From the NCBI RefSeq assembly GCF_000237925.1, contig NC_031495.1, forward strand, positions 32,774,706 to 32,838,705: DNA of 64,000 nt, written 5' to 3'. Within the stretch, counting starts at the first letter, position 1. Each line of letters begins with the position of its first letter. Of this stretch, positions 37,801 through 51,919 are shown one piece after another. This DNA comes from Schistosoma mansoni (taxonomy: Eukaryota > Platyhelminthes > Trematoda > Strigeidida > Schistosomatidae). Made by a program: the position numbers and the translations under genes. The notes under the pieces were generated by a model. The model did no database searches and was not told where the DNA came from. It saw only the letters and a list, made by a program, of their open reading frames with translations.

Positions 37801-40800
37801 CTGACGATTCTATTCCTGCTCATATTATAAGCAAGACAATTTACATTATTATTATTATTATTACTTACCATATCGCTAATTCACCCACTTTTATCCCCAA
37901 TTTGTGTAACCTTACTCTTCAACTTATGCAGCAGCTCGCTCTTGGTGGAAAATCTGTCCTATCTAAACGATCTCCAGTCACTGTCTGGTTGAAAGTGAAT
38001 GCTTCCACCGATAATGAATACTGAGGCAGTCTTTCTGAAACCACGTACGCCGTTCAAGCTGGCTTCCTTCAACGTTCGCACACTAATGCATATCAGACAA
38101 CAGATAGGGCTGGCTATGTCTTTGGAAGGTCTTAATGTTGATGTTTGTTGTCTATCCGAGACCCGTATTCAAGACTCTAGTGAAGTACTACAAATCCGCT
38201 CTCCATCTGTCGCCTCGAAAAGCTTGTTCCACGTGCGCTTATCCGGGGACCCTGTGGCATCTTCGTCTGGTCTTGCTGGCGTTGGTGTCGCACTAAGCGC
38301 TAGAGCTGAGGCAGCACTAATCGATTGGATCCCCATTAACAGTCGGTTATGTGCTGTTAGATTAGAAAGTTCCATCAAAGTGAGAAGAAATCGGCGTGAG
38401 AAACGGTGTCTTTTCGTCATCTCCGCCTATGCCCCGACAAATTGCAGCCCGGATGCAATCAAGGATGAGTTTTACCATCAGTTAACAGTTCTTCTCCAGA
38501 AAGCGCGTTCGACAGATATTGTAGTACTAGCCGGAGACTTGAATGCACAGGTCGGGCGTCTAGGCACAGAAGAGAGTCGTCTAGGTGGCCGATGGGGACT
38601 TGTTGGTCACAGGACAGATAACGGGGACCGTTTGCTGCAACTGTGCACAGACCACAACCTGTTGCTGGCCAGCACTAACTTCCGGCACAGTCATCGCCGG
38701 TGTGCCACCTGGCGTCCTCCCTCTGCATCCCAAGCCTGGACTCAGATTGATCACATCGCGATCAGCTACCGCTGGCGTGGTTGTGTACAAGACTGCCGCT
38801 CCTTTTGGAGTACCTATCTGGAGTCTGATCATGCCCTGGTCTGCGCCAATCTCACCTTACTTTTCAGTGGCCGAAGGATTGACCACCACCAACGGATTGA
38901 TATTAGTAAACTGGCTGCAACTTCTGTTGCAAGTAAGTATCGAGCGGAGCTAGCCTCTAGGCTAGCTACCACCCCACCGAAAAGTATAGATGAGCATTGG
39001 TTGCATCTTCACGACGCCATGAAAATGGCGAGTAAAGCCGCTTGCGGCTTCGCGAAACGTCCCGCTTACAAGCACTGGGTTTCTTCTGGCTCCTTACAAC
39101 TGATGGAAGCCCGTCGGTCTACTCCGGGTGACCGTGAGTTTGACCACAAACGAAGGCTGTTACGTAATGAAATCGGGCAAAGCTTGCGTAAGGACCGGGA
39201 AGCCTGGTGGTCGGAGCGTGCTAATGAGATGGAAGCAGCAGCTGCATCTGGTAACTGCCGGAAGCTCTTCCAATTCATCCGAGCCACTGGCAGCAAGAAG
39301 TCTGGTGTGAGTGAAACAATCTACGAGGATGATGGGATGCCAATCACTAACATCTCCCGACGTCTTGGACGATGGGCGGAATTCTTCGAAGGGCAGTTCA
39401 ACTGGCCTGCTGCTCCGGCAACATCAACCAGCTTGTCCTGCCCCCCATGGCCGGTGACGACTGTTCCACCAAACGAGGCGGAAGTCCGCAAGGGACTCCA
39501 ACTCTTGAAACGTTACAAATCACCGGGCCCAGATGACTTACCTCCGGCTCTTTTTAAAGATGGTGGCGACTTTCTGACTAAGGAATTGACGGTGTTGTTT
39601 GGAAAGGTTTGGGAGCAAGAAAGTGTTCCAACATCATGGAATGAGTCAATAGTCGTCCCTATCTTTAAAAAGGGTTCACGTTGTTCCTGCAATAACTATC
39701 GGGGGATAAGTCTACTTTCGATTGCGTCCAAACTATTGGCTTCTATCATTCTTCGTAGGTTGTTTAAAACCCGAGAACGATTGACTCGCGAGGAGCAGGC
39801 TGGTTTTCGTTCTGGTCGAGGATGCATTGATCACATCTTCACCCTCCGCCAAATGTTAGAACACCGTCATACTTATCGCAGGCCAACAATCGTAGTGTTT
39901 CTTGATATCAGGGCGGCCTTCGATTCGTTGGACAGGACTGTTCTCTGGGATTGTCTATTGAAGAAGGGTGTGCCTGAGAAGTTCATTAACATCTTAAAGG
40001 CCCTGTATACGAACACCTCAGGCAGAGTGAGGGCATACAACCACCTTTCTCCCTTGTTCCATTCGAGCAGTGGGGTTAGGCAGGGTTGCCCGATCTCACC
40101 ATTCCTCTTCAACCTTGCCATCGACGACATCCTGGAAACAGCTCTGGTGGATGTAAGTAATGGTGGTGTGGATCTGTTGCCTGGAGAACGACTTCTCGAC
40201 CTTGAGTATGCGGATGATATTGTCTTACTGTGCGATAATGCCCAAGGCATGCAATCCGCACTTAATCAGCTGGCAATCAGTGTCCGCAGGTACGGCATGT
40301 GCTTTGCACCCTCCAAGTGCAAAGTACTCCTACAAGACTGGCAGGATTCTAATCCTGTACTCACCCTGGATGGTGAGGAGATCGAAGTAGTTGAGAAGTT
40401 CGTGTATCTAGGTAGCTATATAAGTGCTGGTGGTGGCGTGAGTGATGAGATTGGTGCACGTATAATGAAAGCCAGAGCGGCTTATGCCAATCTGGGCCAT
40501 CTTTGGCGCCTTCGTGATGTTAGTCTGGCTGTAAAAGGTCGGATCTACAACGCGTCGGTGAGAGCAGTTTTGCTCTATGCTTGTGAAACCTGGCCTCTCC
40601 GAGTTGAGGATGTTAGACGACTCTCTGTGTTCGATCATCGTTGTCTTCGAAGGATTGCTGACATCCAGTGGCAACACCATGTTAGTAATGCAGAGGTTCG
40701 GCATCGTGTGTTCGGGCGCAGAGACGATAATTCAATTGATGTCACCATCTTGAAACACCGACTTCGGTGGCTTGGACATGTTTTACGAATGTCGTCCCAG

Positions 40801-43800
40801 AGACTTCCACGTCGTGCATTATTTGCCGACTCTGGGACTGGTTGGAAAAAGCGGAGAGGAGGTCAGTGTATGACATGGTGTCGTGGCATGAAAGAGAGCT
40901 GCAAAGGGCTAGCTTCTGTTGGTCCTTCACGACTCCTTGGTTGGGGTCCGAGAGATGGTGCAACACAGTGGCTAGAGACGTTATCAGATATGGCTCAGAA
41001 TAGAAGCCAGTGGCGATCCTGCTGCAACCTTCTTTTACTTTCTACATAAAGATTGGTTCTAACTTTCCTAACTGAAAGAGTCTTCTGGTTGTACATTTCA
41101 GTCCGCCTTATCTTTTCATCCCTTCTCTTCCTACTTTCATTATTTTGTGTGGCGCATATGTACCTGGTGCCCTTTTGTACCAATATATATGTGTTTAAAT
41201 AAATAAATATCAGTGCTTTCTACTTTATAATTATTCTTATGTCGATCTCGATGAAACATATGATTAAAACAATCTTTACAAATTATCTAAAACTAAAAAA
41301 CTGAGCACAGTAAAATTAACTATTTTAGCCTTTAATATTCATTTCAGGTAGAATAAAATAATAGTATTATACACAGAGGTGGATGGTGGTTATCAGTAAA
41401 ATCCAGGATGCACGTTCCACCTTATTCGAGACTCGTTCGATGAATGTGCCTGCATCCCTGAGTTTATGTCCACTCTGGGACTCGGATCCATTATCGTTCG
41501 CTTCAAACGCTATCACGTCCTAATCATCAACGGGGAGATTCAAACAACCAATACAAATGAATAATAATGGTAGTTAATTAATTGACTTACTGGGAAAACA
41601 AATTAACAACGAACGTGTATCAAGCTGTACAACTTTAATCACTTGCAACTGATCTTCAACTGAAATCAAAATAAAACATACAGGGAATATATATTGAGAC
41701 TAAAAAAATTAAGTGGACAAATGCACATCATCAATGGTATGCATACAGTTATTTCAATGGAATATAACAATACGATAAATATGTAAAAACATCAATAGAT
41801 GAAGTTCATTTATCAAATATAGTTATATATATTTGTTTTGAGGTGTATTTTTCGTATGAGTTAATTATACTAATCGAACACCCGCAAAATCAAAGTAGAT
41901 GGAACGGTAGAGCAGGTATTCTTGGAAAACGATGTATAAGGACTGAATTGATATTTTACAGTGGTATAACATACGTCATTTTGGTTATTTGATGAAGCTC
42001 GTCATTAGAGTTTACATGCAGCCTCCTGTGTGTATATTTTTCTGAGATCGGATTAAAGGACTTATGAATGACAACTTGGTGACTTCGTATAATAAAAGAT
42101 ATCTATCAATATTGATGGACAGTTTAAACTCATTTGATTTAATACTACGAAGACCACACAGCAACGATTACAGAAACAATGTATATGTAAATAGTGTCCA
42201 ATGACTGGTTCAATTGGATCTACGGTTATTTCTTACTACACACAATTGAAATTGTTCTAATAAGGACGGAAAATAATGCAAACTCGATAATACAACAAGT
42301 GGCACACCAAATTTCATCAATAATCCACAAATGACGGAATCCAAGAAAGCAGAAGTGCAGAAAAATCTTGAAATTCAGCGAATATAGAACTAAAGTGGAA
42401 CAACTCTGTATATATAGCAGCAAAACATGAACTAAAAAACACAGGAGAATTAGCCAAGTAAAAGTGGTAACAATCAGTCAAAAAAAGCAAACGTTATGGG
42501 AAAATATGAAATTTTGTTAGCGTTACAGGAAAAAAATTAATATCTATTAACATAAAATAAATAACTTAAGGTCATCACAGCAGCAATAATCATATGAAAA
42601 GAAATTATTGTGAATCCCGATGTATACAAAACTCCCTCTGAAAATACAACAGAAATACCATAGTGTATACTGTTTAAAAATTGTGATGATAATTGTATAA
42701 TTCAATCTAATTATTTTACAGATAAAGAGGCTGCTTTCGATTTATAGATAAATATGTAGAAGCACTCTTTAGATATTATTGTCAACATTTAATGGTGCAA
42801 AATAAAATCATCAGTTTCTATATTATCAAGCAATTAATACTGATGTGATCGTGTTCCAAATGAATTAAAACAAAGAAAATACATACATAACTGGGTAATC
42901 GATGTAGTGACATACGATCAAGTGATGACAGTCATTAATTTTCTTTCTAGAATATATACTCTGTGAAACGAAGATATATCAATAATAATTAGTTGGTAAA
43001 CTGTATACCACTCAATTAGGTACATTAGCAACGTACATTTTTTTTCAACCCCAGTTATCATGTTTGTAATGATAATATTAATTAATCTGTATGATTCCTT
43101 TTGACATTACCCAGAGTATTCAAATTGAATTGAGGTGCACTGATCAACAAGTTACCACTTTAACAAGGTATGAAAATCATGATTCTGAAGAGACTGTATT
43201 TATTTGACATTCCCTAAGTAATATGAATCTACTTGGCTTCTACACAAATTTAATGCTGTTCTATGAGTAAGTATTATTATCAAAAACCATGGACCCGACC
43301 GTTGCTGCTACCTTGACGTGGTGGTCGGGCTTGCCTATTGTGATGAAGCAATCGAGCTATGCTGGCTGGAACAATCGTTCCTCGAGGTCCTACCATGCCA
43401 GACAGGTTGGTTGAAGAGCAGTGAGACTAAAAGCAGCAAACCCAAGGTCCGAAGGCGAAGTCGTACTGCTGACTGTACAGGGGTGTGACAGCAGTAAGGT
43501 GTTTCCTTCAGACAACCAGCATGACAGCGATGCTGCCTTCCCACAAGGAGGGGTGGGGTTAGAAAAGGTCGACCCTAAAAATGCACACCTCGCCTTATCC
43601 CACGGATATCCGTCTCCGGCGGTAAGGTTTTTTTTTTGAAGAACGGAGCTAACACAAAAACTACCCACAAAAAGGTCGTGTGTGACCGACCTCAAGCAGT
43701 TGTCCCTTGGGCACTGCGGTCACGCTCTCAGGTCATTAAGACCACTTCTAACCCAATTTCCTTTTCAGGTACCTCTAGAAGAATCCTTCCACGGTGTGGG

Positions 43801-46800
43801 CAACCGGGAAGTGATAACTGCCCTCATACCTCTAACAGCACTCAAGACCACTGTATTCATAATCAATCTCCTTCTTCAATTCCTACTATTCCTTCTACCT
43901 TGACTTTCAACACTAAACTTCCTCTCTCGGTTTCCTCCTCAAGTGTCACCATGGCCAACGATTCTAGTGCGCGAAACACTGTCCCAGGTCTACTAAACCC
44001 TCGCTCCAAACTACACATTGGAGCCTTCAACGTACGTACCCTATGTCAAATCGGTCAACAGGCCTCCTTAGCTAAAACCCTAGAATCTCGTACCATTGAT
44101 GTATGCTGTGTCTCCGAAACACGCATACAGGATCCCAGTGTGGTCATTCACTTGACCTCACCTCGCCAAAATGGACAGCCAACGAAATACACCCTCCGTG
44201 TATCTGGCGACCCGTTGGCTAGTTCTCGCGGACTTGCAGGTGTAGGCATAGCACTAAGTACAAGGGCAGAACAGGCACTACTAGAATGGATCCCCGTTAA
44301 CAGTCGCCTGTGTGCTGTCCGGCTAAATGGCTCCGTAAGAACTCGGAAGGATAGGGACACACGTCGTTGCCTTTTCGTCGTTTCTGCCTACGCTCCCACT
44401 GACTGCAGCCATGATGAGGTGAAAGATGACTTTTACAGAAAGCTCTCTGAGCTTCTTCAGAAAGCTAAGCGCTCAGACATAGTAGTCGTAGCGGGTGACT
44501 TTAATGCCCAGGTAGGCAGCTTAAATCAAACAGAAAGACATTTAGGTGGGTGTTTTAGTATTCCGGCTCAACGAACCGATAATGGTGATCGTCTGTTGCA
44601 ACTATGCTCAGACAATCGTTTATTTTTGGCAAGCACTAATTTTAAACATAAGGAGAGACATCGTCTAACATGGCGACCACCTGCACCAAACCAACGGTGG
44701 ACTCAAATAGACCATATTGTCATCAGTCATCGTTGGAGAGGCTCAATAGAAGATTGTCGCTCGTATTGGAATACTTGTTTAGACTCTGATCACGCTTTAA
44801 TACGAGCGCGCATTTGTCTGCACCTCAATGGACGCAGGAAAAGTACACTAAGAAGACGCATTAGGATTGAACTGGAGGACGAAAAAGCCAAATGCGAATT
44901 TCCAGAAACAACTGAGTTCACATCTAGGCAGTTCTGTAAACGAGACTGACCCAGATACTGCTTGGAAAGACACACGAACAGCTGTGGAAACAGCAGTAAC
45001 ATCTATTAGTCATTTAAACCATAGGGCTCCAAAAAATCAATGGATTTCTTTTAAGTCTATTTCACTGATGGATTCGCGTAAACTCATCCCATCAGGCTCT
45101 GAACATGACGAAGAGCGTAAACAAATTAGATCTAGGTTAACTAAAAGTCTAAGGAACGATCGTGAGCAGTGGTGGGCAACGAAAGCAAAAGAGATGGAAA
45201 AGGCAGCGACTGTAGGCAACACCAGGCAACTCATCAGACTAATAAAAGAAACCAGAATTAAGAAGTCAAGTGTAAGTGAGACAATCTCCGAAAAAGACGG
45301 AACCCTTATCTGCTCTCAACCCAAACGTTTAGAACGATGGGCGGAACACTTTAAGGAGCAGTTTAGCTGGCCTTCAGCTACTGTACAACTACCCACTATT
45401 CCCAGAAAACCTGAATGGAACATTGAAGTAGGCCCCCCGACCCTACTTGAAGTTCAAAAGGCTATAGGTAATCTGAAACGAGGAAGAGCAGCTGGACCAG
45501 ATGGATTGGCTCCAGAGGTTTTTAAATATGGTGGTCCAATTTTAGCGATTAGGTTGACTAATATTCTGGCTAAAATCTGGGAGACGGATGTAATCCCATC
45601 CGACTGGTCACAATCACTTATTGTCCCAATATATAAAAAGGGGTCAAAATCATCCTGCGATAACCATAGAGGGATTAGTCTGACTAACATAGTATCTAAA
45701 ATACTAGCCTCAATAATTATCGGGCGCCTAACTAAGACTCGTGAACTGCAAACACGAGAAAATCAGACTGGCTTCAGACCTGGTCGTAGCTGTATCGACC
45801 ACATATTCACCATTCGTCAAGTTTTAGAGCACAGACACGTTTATCGGCGTCCGACAATGATAGTTTTTCTTGACTTAAAAGCAGCATTTGACTCTGTAAA
45901 CCGAGAGGTTCTGTGGCAATGTCTGTCATTGAAAGGTGTACCTGAGAAGTACATAAACCTTGTGAAGGCTCTTTACTCGAACACTATCAGTCGAGTGAGA
46001 GCTTATGGCGAACTGTCATATGATTTTACAACGTCAAGTGGTGTACGTCAAGGCTGTCCACTATCCCCATTTTTGTTTAACTTCATTATAGACCTGTTGC
46101 TGGAAATAACACTCTCGTCGACTGAATTTACAGGAATTGATCTCCTACCAGGGGGACCACTAAGCGACTTAGAATACGCAGATGACATAGTCCTGTTTGG
46201 TGAAGACGCTGACAAAATGCAGAGTCTTCTGTTGGAACTCAGTAATAATGCCAGGATGTTTGGGATGCGTTTCTCCCCATCCAAATGTAAATTGTTACTC
46301 CAGGACTGGCCTGCATCAACACCCGAACTAAGGATAGGGAGTGAAGTAGTCGAACGCGTGGACAACTTCACTTATCTTGGAAGTCTGATCAGCCCTAATG
46401 GGTTGGTGTCTGACGAAATCTCAGCACGGATTCAAAAAGCTCGTTTGGCTTTTGCCAACTTACGTCACCTATGGCGAAGACGAGATATCCGTCTATCAAT
46501 TAAGGGACGAGTATACTGCGCAGCAGTTCGCTCTGTTCTACTTTACGGCTGTGAAACATGGCCATTAAGAGTAGAAGATACTCGTAGGTTACTAGTATTT
46601 GACCACAGATGTCTTAGAAATATTGCTCGCATCTGCTGGGATAACCGGGTAAGTAATAGTGAGGTTAGACGCAGGGTATTAGGGGACGATGGTAAATCAG
46701 TTGATGAGGTCATGAATCTTCATCGACTGAGATGGTTGGGCCATGTGTTACGTATGCCTGAACACAGATTACCACGACGCGCTATGATGACTAGTATTGG

Positions 46801-49800
46801 GGATGGTTGGAAGAGAGTTAGGGGCGGCCAAACCAAAACATGGCATCAGTGTTTGAAGTCACTAACTTCTAGCCTGAGCCATGTTGGCAGATGCAGACTA
46901 CCTGGTTGGGGTCCGCGTGACTATCGTAACCAATGGTTGGAGACTCTAGGTGACATGGCTCAGAATCGATCACAATGGCGTAGGTGTATACACTCTTTAT
47001 CTTCTCTTAAACTATGAGATTAAAATTGCTTCATATCTCTCTTCCTTCCTGTACTATATCCTTATATACAACCTTTCTTTATATACTACCACCACTAAAT
47101 TAATTACTTCTATGAATCCGGTGTTCATCTTGTTGTGCTAACGAGGTATGGCAACTTGGACCGATGCATATATGTGCCTGGTCCTACGTTGTAGCTGACT
47201 GACTGACTGACATGGACATTAATTATAGAAAGCAGATCTAGTCACTGATTTCACTAGCTTAGTATAGGTTTGTTATATAAGCAAATCAATGAATTTTGTT
47301 TTGTATAAAGTTTGGTAACATAATTTTGTACGATCAGATGGAAAATAGAATATATGAAATTCCAACTAATTGCTAATATGCCAAGTTTAGAACTCCTATA
47401 TTAGTCACCCGAAATTATAATACATTACAACCCAACAGTAAGCTTTTCCATCAATACGAATAATCGACAAAAAAACACTTTATTGATGACCATCTTTCTC
47501 ATATAATACAAACTTGACAAATAAAATAGAAGTTGGAATATTTGTATCTAAGCGAAGTAAGAATAGTTTTGACTTATTACGACAAGATAGCTAGCATCAG
47601 AGTAAATATAAAATTATAGACAAAATAATAACTAAGGAAATTTGGCCACTACAAATTTCACATTTCATTTTAACGTTTTCAAAATCTAAGTAACTTCTTT
47701 CAATCACTTAGCCGAGGTAACAAGAGGTTATTATTGACACGACTGTCGTGAAAGATCAACGTATGCCATCTAAGCGATTCAGTTTGATGCGTTCAATTTA
47801 TTTAGGAATACCGGTAATAAGTTCGACTATAATCGATTACTGTATTCTGGTTAAGAAGACTAGTGGTTTGGAAGATGTAGTTTTTTAATTATCGGAATAC
47901 TCAGACTGACATTCAACAAATAGATTTAATTATAGTTAAACCATGCAAACAATTGTTCAGTATAGAAAAATGATCAGTTTTAACTGCTCACAGAGACAAC
48001 AAGTTAAGGATGGCATAAATTAGATTAGAATTCTTGTGATTAGTTTAAATTAAAATTAACCATACAATACCAATCATGAAAGCAAAAAACTCTCCAAGTT
48101 AATTTATTTAACTCAGACAGAAAACGATGAAATCATTGAAGACTACATATCTAATCACATATGCAGAGAAACTAGATAACGAAATCACATAATTCCAATA
48201 GCACAAACATCACAGAACCATAAATAATGCTATTTATTACAAAATGTTAGACATCACATACAAGTTGATATTATGGTTTTGTATTTTTTATGTAATATAT
48301 TAACCCACCCATAAACCCTTTGCTAGCCGGTATTCAATTTCTACCAGTTATGATCAATACTTGAAAACTAAGGGGAACTGTATTTAAACCGTGTCAGAAT
48401 CAAATTAATCATCACAACTAATAAATTATTATAACTAGAAATAATACAAATAAATGGATTGTCACTATTATTATTAGCGCTGAAAAAGTTGTCGATGACC
48501 AATGAGTGTAAGTGATTGACTGAATTTAAACTGAAATATTCAATCAAATATATTTAATCAGTTCTGTGTATACATTTGCACATGGGATATGTAAATACAT
48601 ACATAGGCATGTGCAACATAAAAACAAATAGATAGGTACACAGAGAATGAAAAACTAATCGATACAAAATAAGTGATAATTTGTGTAGTCATAGCGATAG
48701 AATTTAACAACAGCAGTAGTAACGTATACATGTGGTGTTACATAAAACATTTTTTCATAAAAAAAACTAGCGCATGAAAAACAGGTTCATATTTCACACT
48801 AAACGGCGTCTAGCCAATAATAACATTTAAAGATGGCTAGGAGAACTTATCGGATTTCTAGTTAAATCGAACACGATGAAGAATTTTACTGAAAAAACGT
48901 TGCAATACTCCTATTCCGTTACATGAAATACTAATTATATGTACACTGACTGAAAATGAAATTCTTTTGTGTTTGCTAAATTGTTTCCAAGAAACGATGT
49001 ACGCAGAGGCAATAGTTATACATGTAATAATGATTCAACTGTTATGTCAGTGATTAGCATTTGGAGTAACGGCAATTCAATTATGTAAATGAAGTATGCT
49101 ACTTATGAAAAATTTAAGTAGCTTGTATTGTTAAAACGACTGACCAAGGTTCCTGGTTGGATATTTTACACATAATTAACGGTTACGATTTCCTTCATAA
49201 AAAAATCAATTGGCGAGTGGTTATGTCTTTTAAAAAACAATTTAGTTGAAAGCTGATGATTATTAGTCATAACTAGTAACACATAAAGATTATTGTCATC
49301 AAACAAAGTATATTCAGATATTAAAAGTGAGCACGATGCCAGTAACCAACTGAGTCGAAAGTCAATAGAAATAGTTCCTAACTTCAGTCAACGTTAAAAA
49401 ACTACCCTTCTCAAATTCCTAACGTGCTGAGAATTCAAGTCATAGATTCCTATTACTGAATTTTAACTCCATAATCTAAAGATATGATGATCACTGAAAT
49501 AATTCGGAGCGATAGTTTCGATCTAGTGTCTGCGCACTCTGTTACAGAATAGGATGTAACACATATCTATATTTTCTAATAATTCTATTGATGAAGTCAA
49601 TTTGTGTCACAGGAATTATTTAAAGATCTTGAATTACCTTTAAACACTATTAACTGTTAATATAACCCCACCCAATCAATGCATGAATAGAAGCTATAAA
49701 AGTTTTATTTTATAAAATTTAGAATGTATCAGTTAAATACCTTTCGAATAAAGACAGAATAAATATTGATGCAGAATAGTATGAGTTCATTATATTTCGT

Positions 49801-49926
49801 GGTTTCTCATCAGCTGCTGACAACCAAATATGTATTAGAGTTTTAGCATTGGGGTAATAAATAGTATGGAACAAATGACATAATTGAATGCAAAGGATTG
49901 GAATAACAAAAGGTCATCAATGATAA

Positions 49927-49963
<37 letters not shown>

Positions 49964-50846
49964 CGGTTGTATATTCGTCCCATTGCTCAAAATGTTAAAA
50001 GTTCAGCTATCCAAATACTTTGTTGTTTCATGTGTTGCTAGACTTGTGAGGACATACGTTTATTTTCAGATTCTGAATGTACAAAACCATCCAGTCAGTG
50101 AATAAGGATTCGGAAAACGTCCGACTTTTTCACCAGTCCATGAGTTCGACATACATTACAGTTGTACATCAATAGAATGTACAATGGACTACACAAATAA
50201 TTATTATTCATGCATCATTAATAAAAAGTTTTCTTAGCTTACCAATCGTATAATTTGTTTACATAATGAAAAAACAATAATATGTTCATTCAAATTGTTG
50301 ACTGAATGTCAACTTTAAAATCTGTAAATATTTTCATTATAAACTATCAGTATTTATTATTTTGTTCATATTACCACTTAACCTAATAGACAATATCATT
50401 TCAGATCAATAAAGCAAAACCTAACTGATTGATTTTTATTCAATTACTCATGATCTTTCTAAAAATGGTATTATGTTTACTGTAAAATTCTCTGTGCTGT
50501 GTGTACTAATAAGAAAAGACAACTACCAATATCAAAAAGTTGAATAGTACGCTAAATTTATACATTGGGATCATCATCTCTCACAGACATGAGAACATTG
50601 TTCATATTCAGTGCAAGTCAATTTTCTTGAACATACTTTTATCATGTTAAGTGTTGCTTTTTAAAATTGTTCTTAAAATAAAGTAGAAAATCAGTGTCAT
50701 TTATGAATTACTGAATGAGTATGACGATGGAGAAAGAAAGAAAAGTAATATTGCAATATAATTTGCATACTTTGTGTACTTCTGTCAGTGTGTTAGCACA
50801 CATGTCGGTTCGAATGAAAGTTAAGGTGAATTTATCTAAATTCCAG

Positions 50847-50903
<57 letters not shown>

Positions 50904-51888
50904 TTTTATCTTGTTCAATTAACTGCTCAACCATTAAGAATAACTAAAATACCGATTGTCATATATAAGAGTAGAAAAATCACTAATCGTAACTCAATAT
51001 TCTGTTGATATATTCATACAGTAAATAAATAAATGAAAGCAACTATAATATATGAGGAAGATGTTGAGCGATTCCTAAGATTAACAGTTGGTCTTGAAGT
51101 CATTTTTTAGTGAACAAGTCGAAAGTATATAAATCAGGAATATCTTGTAATAAAAGTAGTGATCTCGAGTTTATTGGGTTTCTTCAAGGCTTATTATCAG
51201 TTTTCCAACTATGTGGAAGTATATAACCTCATATATTTAAGCCAAAGGTTGTTTTCTGAATCATTTTTGTAACTACAGATTGTCTATTAGGAAATTCCCC
51301 AGCGCGTATCAGATCCTTACCAAGGAATGCTCTGAAGATTTAGAGATGAAGTTATAAGACAACAATATGGAGAAACCATGTATGAAAAACGTTATTTATT
51401 TTAGCATTCCTACTTCAACAGTTCGCTAACTATTTAGTAAACCAACAATAAAGTGACTGATTAGAGTTTGCTGTAAAGAAAGTAAATTGAAACAGAAACT
51501 CCTTGATTCATGTGTTCTATACAATCTAAGTAAAAGAATGGAGTATTTGATATTGTCAACATAATCGTTTTCACTGTGGAGCAACTAAAAAGAATTTCTT
51601 CGAATAATTTTAAGAATTTAGAGCCATAAACAAAGACACTTTTATTGGGAATTTGACGTGATATGAGGAGAAAAAAGTCATTCATTTTTGAATTTCGTGG
51701 AAAAGCTAGAAAATAGTCTTCTCGGTTCTAATTGACTCGCCCTTACTCTATAATTTAACCGACTAATGAATCGAATAAAAAAGTGTATATTTGCTCCATA
51801 ATTAAGACTCCCTCAAGAGAAAAGAACAGAGATGTAAATGAAGAAAAGCGAGGGGAGATGATGAGAATGATAGTTTGTTCACAACACG

Positions 51889-51919
<31 letters not shown>

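Larger units (their letters stand above)
43295..47210 (+). mobile_element. Second full-length RTE-clade LINE, one frame break
   Basis: The 3916-bp element has a possible 7-bp target duplication CATGGAC (43288-43294 and 47211-47217) and a (CTGA)n tail. It belongs to a different subfamily from 37335-41209: same domain order but clearly diverged protein and unrelated untranslated regions. It lies antisense in the 10.5-kb kinase-gene intron. Fragments of the same family lie at 885-1055, 34628-34800 and 55317-56490. Confidence 0.88.

Noticed and set aside
38169-40966. Several open frames on the opposite strand of the intact LINE
   Set aside because: They mirror the codon structure of the LINE ORF and have no motifs of their own.
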